Shown here in pieces: positions 1 through 9,209 of a stretch of 10,947 nucleotides of DNA; within the stretch, counting starts at the first letter, position 1; every line of letters begins with the position of its first letter. The DNA lies in the NCBI GenBank assembly GCA_046349775.1, contig JAXMBS010000110.1, forward strand, positions 1-10,947, read 5' to 3'. A program made the translations under genes and the position numbers. Source of the DNA: JAEUIG01 sp046349775 (GTDB lineage: Bacteria; Planctomycetota; Planctomycetia; Planctomycetales; Planctomycetaceae). Under the pieces are notes generated by a model. The model was not told the origin of the DNA, did no database searches, and saw only the letters and a list, made by a program, of their open reading frames with translations.

Positions 1-1059
1 GCTGGCCGCAAGAACGAGGTCCAGCGATTTACGGACATCGCCGTGGCCGAGAACGAACTGGAGATCGCCGAATTCAAGATGGATCGGGTTGAGAGCCAAT
101 TGACCCACGCAGAACTCGCGCAGGCCGAGGCATTTGCACGTTCCAATGAGATGGGGATTCGACCGGCTGACAAAGACGACAAAGGCAATGCCATTGCCTA
201 CATGCAGGACGACGACGATCAACGCCGGAAGCTGTTGCAATCCGGCGCCTCGGGGGGGGCGGCGTTTGTCCTGGTTTCGTCCCTGATCGTACTGCTGGAC
301 ATGCGCCGGCGGCGGCTCAACGACGCGCTGGATGTCAGCGATCGACTGCAGATCAACGTGCTGGGGACGGTGCCGCTGCTGCGCGGTCGGGGACGGAAGC
401 GACTGCAGCAAAGCGCCCGTCTGGCAGAAGCGGTCGATGGAGTTGCCGCGACGTTGCTGTGCCGCACGTCTGGGGACGACCACCGCGTGGTGATGATCTC
501 CAGCGCGATGGCCGGAGAAGGGAAAACGACATTGGCGGCAAATCTGGCGACGAGCCTCGCGTCGGCAGGCCGGCGGACGCTGCTGGTGGACTTCGACCTG
601 CGGCGGCCGATGCTGCATCAGGTGTACCAGATGCCGGTCGGGCCGGGCCTCGGGGAATTACTGTCGAGCCCTGACCTGAGCGACTACGCGGAGTACCTGC
701 AGGAGACGGGCACAGAAGGATTGTGGCTCATTCCGGCCGGAGCCAAGCGCCAGCGGGCGATCGCCGAACTGGCGGATGCCCGAACGGGGGAGTTGTTCCA
801 GGCGTTCAAAGAACACTTCGAGTTCATCATCGTGGACGGTCCGCCGGTGCTGCCGGTGGTCGACACGCGGCTGGTCGCGCGGCACGCCGACGGTGTAGTG
901 ATTTCGCTGCTGCGGGACGTCAGCGAGTTGCCGAAAGTGCGGTCGGCATGTCAGTTGCTGCAGTCGTACAAAGTTCGAATTCTGGGAGGAGTCGTGATCG
1001 GTGCTTCGGGCGACGTGTACTACGGAGAGCCGCCTGAGCGGGTGAGCAGCATCGCTTGA
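1..1059 (+). CDS. Polysaccharide co-polymerase/BY-type tyrosine kinase (Wzz-like + CpsD-like), 5' end outside window
   Basis: The frame is open to base 1, so the gene begins upstream; the GTG at 43 is only the first internal start-like codon. About 80 codons of charged, probably coiled-coil sequence come first, typical of the periplasmic stalk end of Wzz-like proteins. A hydrophobic segment follows at about 250-300 (AAFVLVSSLIVLL) and ends in a basic stop-transfer run, MRRRR. The cytoplasmic kinase domain shows Walker A (AGEGKTT, 511-531), Walker A' (LLVDFDLRRP, 580-609) and Walker B (FIIVDGPP, 823-846), the set that defines bacterial tyrosine kinases. Such proteins control glycan chain length and secretion at the inner membrane, through autophosphorylation of C-terminal tyrosines. 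Here the tail holds only a YY pair (1018-1023) rather than a long tyrosine cluster. The reading frame is intact, unlike the genes that follow. The fused architecture fits planctomycetes and proteobacteria. Kinase family is sure; the exact substrate system is not. Confidence 0.92.
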   Translation, partial: AGRKNEVQRFTDIAVAENELEIAEFKMDRVESQLTHAELAQAEAFARSNEMGIRPADKDDKGNAIAYMQDDDDQRRKLLQSGASGGAAFVLVSSLIVLLDMRRRRLNDALDVSDRLQINVLGTVPLLRGRGRKRLQQSARLAEAVDGVAATLLCRTSGDDHRVVMISSAMAGEGKTTLAANLATSLASAGRRTLLVDFDLRRPMLHQVYQMPVGPGLGELLSSPDLSDYAEYLQETGTEGLWLIPAGAKRQRAIAELADARTGELFQAFKEHFEFIIVDGPPVLPVVDTRLVARHADGVVISLLRDVSELPKVRSACQLLQSYKVRILGGVVIGASGDVYYGEPPERVSSIA

Positions 1060-1082
1060 GGCAATGCTGCGAGTTGGCGGGT

Positions 1083-1104
1083 ATCGCCGGCGGCCGCCGG
1101 CGAT
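1083..1104. repeat. 22-bp perfect inverted repeat after the kinase gene
   Basis: The 11-base half-site ATCGCCGGCGG is followed immediately by its exact reverse complement, 23 bases after the kinase stop codon and 38 bases before the likely start of the WecA-like gene. As RNA it could fold as a GC-rich hairpin with a 9-bp stem and a GGCC loop. No T-tract follows, so it is not a canonical intrinsic terminator. It could be an attenuating or stabilising hairpin between two operon genes, a protein-binding site, or chance in GC-rich DNA. Function is not known. Confidence 0.5.
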
Positions 1105-1142
1105 GGACTGAGCGTGTGATCTTGAACGGATGAAGCGTATCG

Positions 1143-2656
1143 GTGCGACACCGCGTCGGAATTGCATTCTGTGCGGCATGCTTGCTCTCCCTGCTGTTGG
1201 TTCCGGCAGTGGCGAAGCAGTGTCGTGCGTACGGTCTGGTGACCATCCGGATCATCATCGCAAGCTGCATGCGCAGCCGGCGGGGCGCTGGCGGGCGGGA
1301 TCGCCGCGTACATTGCAATCGTGCTGGTGGTGACGGTGCCGGCGCCAGACGCCGTCGCTGGTCACGGAATCGACTCATATGGGGCTGGCCGGTTCGTCGC
1401 TCGTGCTGTTGCTCATCGGCATCATTGACGATCTTGTCGGCCCTGCGCGGCCGTCAAAAGCTGGCCGGATAGTTGCTGTCAGCCGCCATCCTTATGGCGT
1501 TCGCCTGGCTTCATCAATCGCGTCGTGCTGTTCGGGATTCATCGATCTGGGGCTCCTGAATGTCCCGTTTACGTTGTTGTGGCTGCTCGGCGCGATCAAT
1601 GCCGTCAATCTGCTGATGAATCAACGGGTTGGCAGCGACGTTGGGAATCACCTCGGTGGCGGCGCTGGCCCTGATGTGCCAGATCGGAGGGCATCCGGCG
1701 GAGGCGATCGCCGCAGCGGCGCGCTCGCGGGAAGCCTGCTGGGGTTCCTGCGGTACAATTTCCCGAAAGCCACCGTGTTTCCCTCGGTGACGCCGGGAGC
1801 ATGCTGATTGGTCTGCTGGATCGGTGCGCTATCGGTACAATCATCGCTCAAAGGCCCCGGCACCGTGCTCCTGGCCGCTCCGGTGTGCCTGATGGCTATC
1901 CCTTCTTCGATCTCGGGTGCTGCAATCGTCCGTCGGAAGCTGACGGGTCGCAGCATCTTCAGTACGGATCAGCGCACCTGCACCATTGCCTACGGACAGG
2001 TTCGGGGGCCTGACCGCCGTCGTCGTTGTCGGGATCGGCTGCTGCTCTCGGCAATCGCCGCGTTATCGAGCTTGTGGTGGAAGAACGAAAGCTTCGCCGC
2101 TGGTGATGGCGGTATGCTCGTCCTGTTCTTCGTCTCGACCCGCATTTCGGCTATTCGGAATTGCGATTGCTGACAAGCGCGGTTGCAGTCATTGGCGGCG
2201 TCGATGGTCAGCGGACGACGCTCGAGTCGATTGCCGGTCGGGCGAAAGCCGCCGTCCGGCTGCGGTGACGCGAATGGAGCCTGCTGTGGGTCACATTGAC
2301 AGAGGCCGCCGGCGACCTTTCGTTGCAGCGGATCGAATTGGACGTCAATGCACCTTCTTTGCGTGAGGGATATCACGCCAAGTGGGAAAATACGTCGCGG
2401 ATCGCCGACGATCGTTTGTGGCGGTTCGAGATGCCGCTGATGGCGGCTTGGGTGGGGCACATCCGGATCGCGGCGGAGCGGACGTCACGGGACGCCAGCG
2501 GCAATCTCGATCGAATGGCCAGACGCTGCTCGACGAACTGGAGGAGCGTCTGGCACACATGCTGCATGATGCGTCGAGGCCGACGGTCGCGCCGCTGGCG
2601 GCCGCGATCACCCGCGCGGGCGAATCTGCTCCGACTCGTGCGGCCTCCGCGGGTGA
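1143..2656 (+). CDS. WecA/MraY-family undecaprenyl-phosphate sugar-1-phosphate transferase with C-terminal extension; frame broken many times
   Basis: This membrane enzyme would transfer a sugar-1-phosphate, probably GlcNAc-1-P, from UDP-sugar to undecaprenyl phosphate, starting glycan assembly at the inner membrane. Family motifs appear in order but in changing frames: an N-terminal membrane helix (CLLSLLLVPAV, from the GTG at 1143), the HRKLHAQP region (about 1255-1280), GGIAAYIAIVLVV (about 1294-1335), the catalytic LIGIIDD (about 1413-1435), INAVNLL (about 1594-1615) running into a damaged D-G-x-x-GLA motif, GDAGSMLIG (about 1786-1812), and the AHLHH histidine loop (about 1972-1990). More membrane segments follow to about 2200. 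A soluble tail then shows LSLQRIELDVNAP and HIRIAAERTSRDASG (2300-2620), beyond the usual end of WecA. I count at least a dozen frame changes, yet motif order and spacing hold, so sequence errors are likelier than decay. The stop is uncertain; TGA at 2654-2656 is chosen because it precedes the next start. As written no intact protein is encoded. Confidence 0.82.
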
Positions 2657-2672
2657 CTCTCAAACTGGCCGC

Positions 2673-2676
2673 GGAG
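2673..2676 (+). promoter_or_regulatory. Probable ribosome binding site for the EpsI-like gene
   Basis: GGAG lies 10 bases upstream of the ATG at 2687. It supports that start, which opens directly onto a hydrophobic N-terminal segment. Confidence 0.45.
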
Positions 2677-2686
2677 CCGTACGACG

Positions 2687-3362
2687 ATGGGCGGACCACG
2701 AATATTCTGGATCGTCGCCTCGCTGCTGCTCGTCGCAGCGACGCAGGGGGCGTGGACTATTTTTGTGCCCAGAAAGAGCCGCGTCGTGCGGCGGCTGCGG
2801 CAGGACCTCGCCGCACTCCCGGGCACAGCCAGGAGATCGACGATCGAGGCGGAAGGCGACGACTACGAAATCGACCCAAAAGTGCTCAACGTGTTGGGGC
2901 GCCGAGGGCGGTGACGCGGTCGTACAAGAACAGCCGCGGCCGGCGCTGCTCGGTGCATCTGGCCTGCTGGTACTCCAAGGACCAGTGGACGCCGCATCCG
3001 CCCGATTTGTGTTATGACGAGCGCGGGTTCTCGCGCGTGCGCCATGAACTTCGGCCGCTGCGCTGGCCGGGACACGACGAGTCCTCGGAGCAGCCCAAAC
3101 ATAACGTCCGCACGGCGCAGTACGCGGAAGCGCAGAACGGCAGATTGATTCTGACGCCGTCTACTGGTACCAGATCGGTGACAATACGTTCTACGATCGC
3201 ACGTCGGGGCGTCCGGTGATGCGTGTTGTGGGGTGTCCGAGCGGCTGCCGTTGATCAAGGTCTTGATGCAAACCGCGCCGAGACCGAGAGAGACACGCGA
3301 GCAGCGCGACAGCCTGATGCAATTGGCCGCCGTTGGTTCAAGACCACGCGGCCCAACTGTGA
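2687..3362 (+). CDS. Exosortase-associated EpsI family protein (DUF3485); frameshifted
   Basis: The ATG at 2687 starts a short N-terminus with one membrane or signal helix (FWIVASLLLVAATQGAW), then a domain exported or facing the periplasm. The frame changes near 2905, where YEIDPKVLNVLG gives way to VTRSYKNSRGRRCSVHLA. The EpsI hallmark follows at about 2985-3015: TPHPPDLCY, matching the family pattern of His, Pro and Cys-Tyr. Further shifts near 3145 and 3220 lead to VYWYQIGDNTFYDRTSG, then LPLIKVLMQTAPRPRETREQ, and after an extra G near 3335, VVQDHAAQL and TGA at 3360-3362. At about 225 residues the length suits the family. EpsI proteins occur with exosortases, the transpeptidase-like enzymes that process PEP-CTERM-type tails, in exopolysaccharide loci; their biochemical role is not settled. 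No exosortase is visible in this window, so it may lie upstream of base 1 or elsewhere. Family assignment is good despite the broken frame. Confidence 0.78.
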
Positions 3363-3376
3363 ACCCTGTCGGCGAA

Positions 3377-4320
3377 ATGGCAACGTTGCAGACGTCGAAC
3401 CCTCCGGCGCCAGAAAGGGCAATCGTTCAGGAGACGGCCCACCTGGACGACGTTGTGCCAGCAGGCGATGAAGACGCGCGAGAAGTCGTCATCCGCCCCG
3501 TTGCAGGCTGCTGCGGAGTTCGACCTCGCGAGTTGCATGCGTACCGCGACTCCTTCGTCTTTCTCACGTGGAGGAGCATCAAGGTCCAGGCGCAATGCGC
3601 CGCATTGGGGCATCGGCTGGGCCGCTGATTCAGCCGCTGTTCCAGATGCTGGTGTTCACAGTCGTGTTCGGCTGCAAAGGTCAAATCCGACGGCGGCCCG
3701 TATTCGCTGTTCAGCCTGGTCGCTCATTCCTGGACCTACTTCGCGAGCGTGCCGTCACGATCGTGACGGACAGCCTCGTCAGCAACGTCCGTCTGCTCGC
3801 CGAAGGTGTATTTCCCCTGATTGGTGATGCCGCTGTCGGCCGTGGCAGCGAAACTGGTCGACTTTTCCATTCTGGCAATGCTGTGCATCATGCTGGTGAT
3901 CTATCGGCAGCGCCGACCTGGAACGTGGTCTGCTGCCGCTGCTGGTGTTGCTGATGGTGATCTCGGTCGCTGGGTTGGGAATCTGGCTGACCGCTCGCCA
4001 TTCAATACCGTGACGTCAAGTACGCGCGAACTTCCCGACAGTTCAAGGGCTCCGGTGATTTATTCGAGTTATGCATTACCAGAGTGGTACGACTTGGGAC
4101 GCACTTTCCGGGGATGCAAGGTTGGGGCGTTCCGGCCCGGCAGTTGTACGCAATCAACCCGATGGTCGGGGTGATCGAAGGATTCCGCGCGGCGTTTTTG
4201 GGTGATCATCCGATGCCCTGGGATCTGATCGGCATCGGCGCCGTCTCCGCCTGCATGATTGCGGTCACCGGCTGCATCTACTTTCGCAGCCGCGAAAAGC
4301 TGTTCGCGGACGTTGCCTGA
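3377..4320 (+). CDS. ABC-2 type polysaccharide export permease (Wzm-like); frameshifted
   Basis: This inner-membrane permease would pair with the ATPase encoded next to export a lipid-linked glycan. The ATG at 3377 lies 14 bases after the EpsI stop; the N-terminal cytoplasmic stretch is MATLQTSNPPAPERA onward. The family signature comes next in several frames: VVIRPVAG, ELHAYRDSFVFLTWRSIKV (about 3485-3585), PLIQPLFQMLVFTVVFG (about 3622-3672), the GGPYSLFS stretch (about 3690-3715), MPLSAVAAKLVDFSILAML (about 3827-3882), LAIQYRDVKYART (about 3990-4030), PVIYSSYALPEW (about 4050-4090) and YAINPMVGVIEGFRAAFLG (4148-4204). The C-terminus YFRSREKLFADVA with TGA at 4318-4320 matches permeases of this group. 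Roughly 314 residues if repaired, slightly longer than typical Wzm because of the N-terminal extension. At least six frame changes are seen; the last 240 bases read cleanly. Confidence 0.85.
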
Positions 4321-4423
4321 GCCCACATGGCCGCGGCCGGAACGGGCCGTCCGGGTCAGGTCCAACAGACAAACACCCCACGCCGCACCGCGTGCGGAGT
4401 TCGACTACGACAAACGAAGAATC

Positions 4424-5754
<1,331 letters not shown>

Positions 5755-5843
5755 ATTCGAGCAAACACCGTTGACTACGAAGACGGCCGAAACCAGGCCT
5801 TAAGTCTGCAGGCGTCCGAGAAACGACGACAGAAACGCATAAC

Positions 5844-6545
5844 ATGCGGTTGTTGCAGAAGCTGAAGCGGCGTGCGGTGGCCCGTGTCCTGGCGTCAGGT
5901 TCGGAACGGGAATGCCCGCTCTGCGACTGGGTCGGTTTGCAGTTCCATCCGCACGGGATCCCCAGGAAACGGCGGTACGATGCCCGTTGTCCGAAGTGCG
6001 CGCTCGAGCGTCATCGCCTCGCCTATCTGGCAACAGTCATCAATGACCAGCGGGTGCCGCACCCAAGACGTTGCATGTGGCACCGGAGCTTTACCGAACC
6101 GTGGTCGCGCGCCTCCACGGAATATGTGAGCATCGACCTCGAAGAACCGGCCATGATGCAGATGGATCTGACGCAGGCGGCCATGACCTTTCCGGACGAG
6201 TCCTTCTCGCTGATCTGGTGCTCGAACGTGCTGGAGCTACATTCCGACCGATGCCCAGGCGATGCGTGAAATGTACCGGCATCGCCGCGGGCACCGTGAT
6301 TGTCCAAGTGCCGATCTGGCGGCAGACCACGCTGGAGGATGCAGGTTGTGACGCCCGAAGACAGGGCTGAAAAGGTTCTATCAGAGCGACCATGTGCGTC
6401 TGTGGCCGGACTCGACATCCAGCAGTGGCTGGAGGCGGTCGATCGACGCGTCTGCGCGCCGCACCCAGGACTTTGATCCCTATCTCGTCTGCCGGCATGG
6501 CCTGTTTCTGCAGCCAACGAATTGTTCGTATGCCGGAAGCGTTGA
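5844..6545 (+). CDS. Class I SAM-dependent methyltransferase with N-terminal zinc ribbon; frameshifted
   Basis: A probable glycan-modifying methyltransferase of the cytoplasm. From the ATG at 5844 a basic N-terminus leads to two Cys pairs (CPLC at 5913-5924 and CPKC at 5988-5999), a likely zinc ribbon, followed by LERHRLAYLA. The SAM-binding core is split across frames: LHVAPELYRTVVARLHG (about 6070-6118), EYVSIDLEEPAMMQMDL (about 6121-6171), then FPDESFSLIWCSNVLE (about 6189-6236), REMYR and GTVIVQVPIWRQTTLEDA (about 6290-6340), and DHVRLYG and LDIQQWLEAVDRR toward the end. These fit methyltransferase motif I, the acidic motif II, and the post-motif VLEH region. The repaired gene ends NELFVCRKR with TGA at 6543-6545. 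About 234 residues, normal for the family. An 89-base gap separates it from the Wzt gene, with no clear promoter. The acceptor is unknown; its place beside a Wzt-type ATPase and sugar-modifying genes points to O-methylation of the glycan. Confidence 0.75.
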
Positions 6546-7986
6546 CCGATCGGTCGTTGACAGAGCGTGCGGATCGCGTGACACCAGGCCGCAGCGGACG
6601 GCGCCTGGGGCAATGTTGAAGACATCGTCAACGGGTCACCGTGCATGGGGTGCGGTGTCTGCGAACCGGTTTGTCCGGTGCAGTGCATCGAGATCGGGGA
6701 GTCGCCGACGAACGGTCAGTTGATCCTGCTGTTAATCAGTCCGCATGTGAGTGGCTGCGACGTCTGCCTGCGGGTCTGTCCGGGAGTGGAAGTCGATTTT
6801 CCCACGCTGAACCGCGGTTCTGGGACGCGAACCGGAGCGGAATCGACGTCGGGGTGGTGGAGGACGTATGTCGGGCACGCGGCCGATCAGGACGTCTGCC
6901 ACGCGTCGCCGTCAGAAAAAGCGCTGCGACCGCTGCTGGCATATCGCTGAGCAGGGTTTTATCGACGCGCCATTGTCCTGCGGATGAACTCCGGAGCGGC
7001 CGCACGAGAGTGAAGTCGTCGTAGCGCGGACACGTGAGGAAATCATTGCAGCCAAAGGTTCGAAATACTGTCCCGGTCCGGAGTCGGTTTGCGTGCCGTG
7101 ATGCGACAGCCAGGACGATACGCCTTCGTGGGACTTTCTTGCCACGTGCACGGGGCGCGCAAGTTTCAGCAGGTCTTCAAGAAGTACCGCAACCGGATCG
7201 TACTGACGTTGGGACTGTTTTGCGGCGGCGGGGACGATGGTGAACGCGGTTCGTCCAGCAAAGCGGGAGTAAAGGAAGACGAGCCAAGGAACTGCGCTGC
7301 GGGCGGCGACGGGTGGCCGGGCAAGACGACGCTCTGCCATGACGGACGGATCGCAACACTGAACAAGCTGGCAGGCCGCCAAGACGCGCTACCGAGGCGG
7401 CCGCCTACACGTCGTGGATGCATCGATATTTTTTTCCCCGCGTTGTCTGACATGCACCGACCTGACCGCGTAACTCGCGGACATTTCCTTCGGCGATCCC
7501 TGGCTGAAGCGGTATACGGCCACAGAAAAGACCGGGTTGTCGATGATGGTCGTGCGGACTGCCGTCGACGAGGAGGCCGCTGGACCTGGCGATCCGGGAT
7601 GCGCGATTCAGTCGTGTAGACGAAATGACGCCGGATGAGATCGTGCAGTCGCAAGGAAGATCCCGATGAAGATCGCCACCCGACCGTACCGCAAGGCCGC
7701 GCGACTGCTCGGAATCAAAACGCCGAACTACGGTAAACTGTACGAGTCAGGCTCCAGCGGGCTACCGGCCGTCGCGGGAGCTGCCTGGGAGTACTCGCGG
7801 CTCTGGCTCGGACGATACCCCGCACTGTGGCCGTGGTTGGTCCGATTGGAAAGTGGACTGCAAAGCAGTACGGAGTTTCTCCACCGCTGGCGAAATCGAT
7901 TCAGACGGCGCTGGATCCGGGTTCAGACCTTGTGCGGCATACGACCGCAGGCGGCCGCCGAAGTCGCCCGTCCGTCGCTTGACTGA
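6530..7986 (+). CDS. Ferredoxin/coenzyme F420 hydrogenase beta subunit (FrhB)-like protein; frameshifted
   Basis: An iron-sulfur flavoprotein-like protein of the FrhB/FdhB family. The ATG at 6530 (MPEALTDRSLTERADRV) overlaps the methyltransferase end; a TTG at 6542 is an alternative. The first 4Fe-4S motif CMGCGVCEPVCP starts at 6642. The second has TGT at 6746, then GCDVCLRVCPGVEVDFP; one extra base between the first and second Cys hides the full C-x2-C-x2-C-x3-CP pattern. Next come WRTYVGHAADQDV (about 6860-6900), REEIIAAKG and SKYCP (7060-7074), a hallmark of the family, then GRYAFVGLSCHVHG (about 7110-7151), IVLTLGLFCGGG, RCLTC (about 7441-7455), LADISFGDPWL and TEKTGLS. The C-terminal part MKIATRPYRKAARLLG onward continues to TGA at 7984-7986. 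About 485 residues if repaired. At least eight frame changes. Relatives occur beside pyruvyl transferase genes in many glycan loci; what they reduce is not established. True F420 use is not shown. Confidence 0.8.
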
Positions 7987-7992
7987 AGTTTC

Positions 7993-9206
7993 GTGCGAAC
8001 GCTTCGCGATTACCTGATGTTCCTCGAAGTCACCGGAGTTTCGACAGCCAACAAAGGCGCCGAACTGATGCTGCAGGCGATCCTGGAGCACTATGCTCCA
8101 GCGGCCGACGTGCACTTTGCGGTTCTGGAGCAGTTTGGATCGCAGCGCGATCGCGCGCGTTACGGACTGCGCACCAAGTTGACGCCACCTGAGTCGGTGA
8201 GTTCGCGCCGGGCGCGGGTGGTTGCGGCACTCAGGGCACAATTCGTCCGGCCGGGACGTGGGCTGGTCGCGGAATCAGAGATTGCGGCGGTCGTCGATGC
8301 TTCGGGTTTCGCGTTCAGCGATCAGTTGGGACAGAAGCGGGGTCTACCGGTTTGCGCGCGAAGCGGCGCGGTGGAAGAGCCAGGGGAAACCGGTGGTACT
8401 TGCCGCAGCTGCTGGGACCGCCGAGGCGATTGGTGCACCTTCAGTCCGGAATGCGAATGGTCCTCGAACATGTGGACTGCATTTATGCGTGAGCCGGCGT
8501 CGCTGGCGCACTTGCAAGACTTGGTGGGAGACAGCGACAAGGTGCGGATGGGCGCCGGATTTCACGTGCCTGGTGTCCGGGGAACTGCCGCCGGCTTTCG
8601 AACCGCAACACCACCAAGCCTGCATCGTGCCGAATCACCGCATGATCGAAAAGTCGTAGCGACCGAACGCCAGCAATACATCCCGTTTCTGGCCGCCCGC
8701 CTGCGGGAACTGGAGCGGCGTGACGGCGGCCCTACGTCCTGTTACATGACGCAGAGGTCGACGAGTCGCTGGTCAAGCCGCTGGAGGCGGAATACGGACG
8801 GGCACTGACAGCCGTCTCGGGAACTGGATCCGCGGAAACTGAAGGGTATCCTGGGGACGGCCCAGGTCGTGATCGGATCGCGATTTCATGCTCTCGTGAG
8901 TGCTTTGTCGCAGGGTGTACCGAGCATTGCCATCGGATGGAGCCACAAATACGACATGTTGCTGGCGGACTACGGTTGTTCCGAGTGCCGATTGACTCCG
9001 GGCAGCGATGAAGCGGGAGATCCGGGAAGTCGTCGGCTGGGCGATCGACGAACTTCGCCGCAGCCGGCAGGTGAGCGAACTCCGGCGTGCCGGAGAGACG
9101 ATTAGAGAGCAGGTCCGACAGATGTGGTGCGATGTGGACGAAGTTCTTGGCATCCATTTGCCGGAGTCGGACGCCGCCGGCCGCCGAGCCAATCCCCGTC
9201 GCGTAG
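7993..9206 (+). CDS. Polysaccharide pyruvyl transferase family protein; frameshifted
   Basis: Members of this family (related to CsaB and WcaK) transfer pyruvate from phosphoenolpyruvate as a ketal onto glycan sugars, although some homologues have other roles. The GTG at 7993 is 6 bases after the previous stop; the ATG at 8017 gives MFLEVTG and matches family N-termini better. NKGAELMLQAILEHYAP (about 8050-8100) is the family opening. Then VVDASGFAFSDQLG (about 8290-8332), AARWKSQGKPVVL (about 8363-8400), LEHVDCIYA, REPASLAHLQDLVGDS (about 8490-8537), APDFTCLVSGELPP (about 8552-8594) and ACIVPNHRM. The C-terminal nucleotide-binding-like half is clear: VVIGSRFHALVSALSQGVPS and IGWSHKYDMLLADYG (8866-8976). 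A helical tail (EQVRQMWCDVDEVLG) leads to a TAG at 9204-9206, my preferred stop, just before the next GTG. About 400 residues if repaired, with at least six frame changes. It probably works with the FrhB-like neighbour. Confidence 0.83.
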
Positions 9207-9209
9207 CTC

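Noticed and set aside
1143..2656. Programmed frameshifting or a true pseudogene of the WecA-like enzyme
   Set aside because: There are far too many shifts for programmed recoding. Motif conservation and the same pattern in the neighbouring unrelated genes favour sequence error over decay.
2296..3219. A 307-codon open frame on the + strand that looks like one long protein
   Set aside because: It begins in the C-terminal tail of the WecA-like gene, runs out of frame through the gene junction, and re-enters frame in the EpsI-like gene (YKNSRGRRCSVHLA). It is a chimera produced by frameshifts, not a gene.
4321..4423. A small gene in the gap between permease and ATPase, from the ATG at 4327
   Set aside because: It would be about 40 codons, has no ribosome binding site or recognisable sequence, and overlaps the ATPase start out of frame.
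6645..6950. A small stand-alone ferredoxin gene
   Set aside because: The two cluster motifs are followed, after frame changes, by the FrhB hallmarks SKYCP and GRYAFVGLSCH. It is the N-terminal part of one larger gene.
7666..7986. A separate 106-residue hypothetical protein starting at ATG 7666
   Set aside because: FrhB-like proteins of glycan loci usually continue past the TPDEIVQSQG segment with a basic region of this kind, and a single frame change joins the two. I treat it as the C-terminus of the FrhB-like gene.
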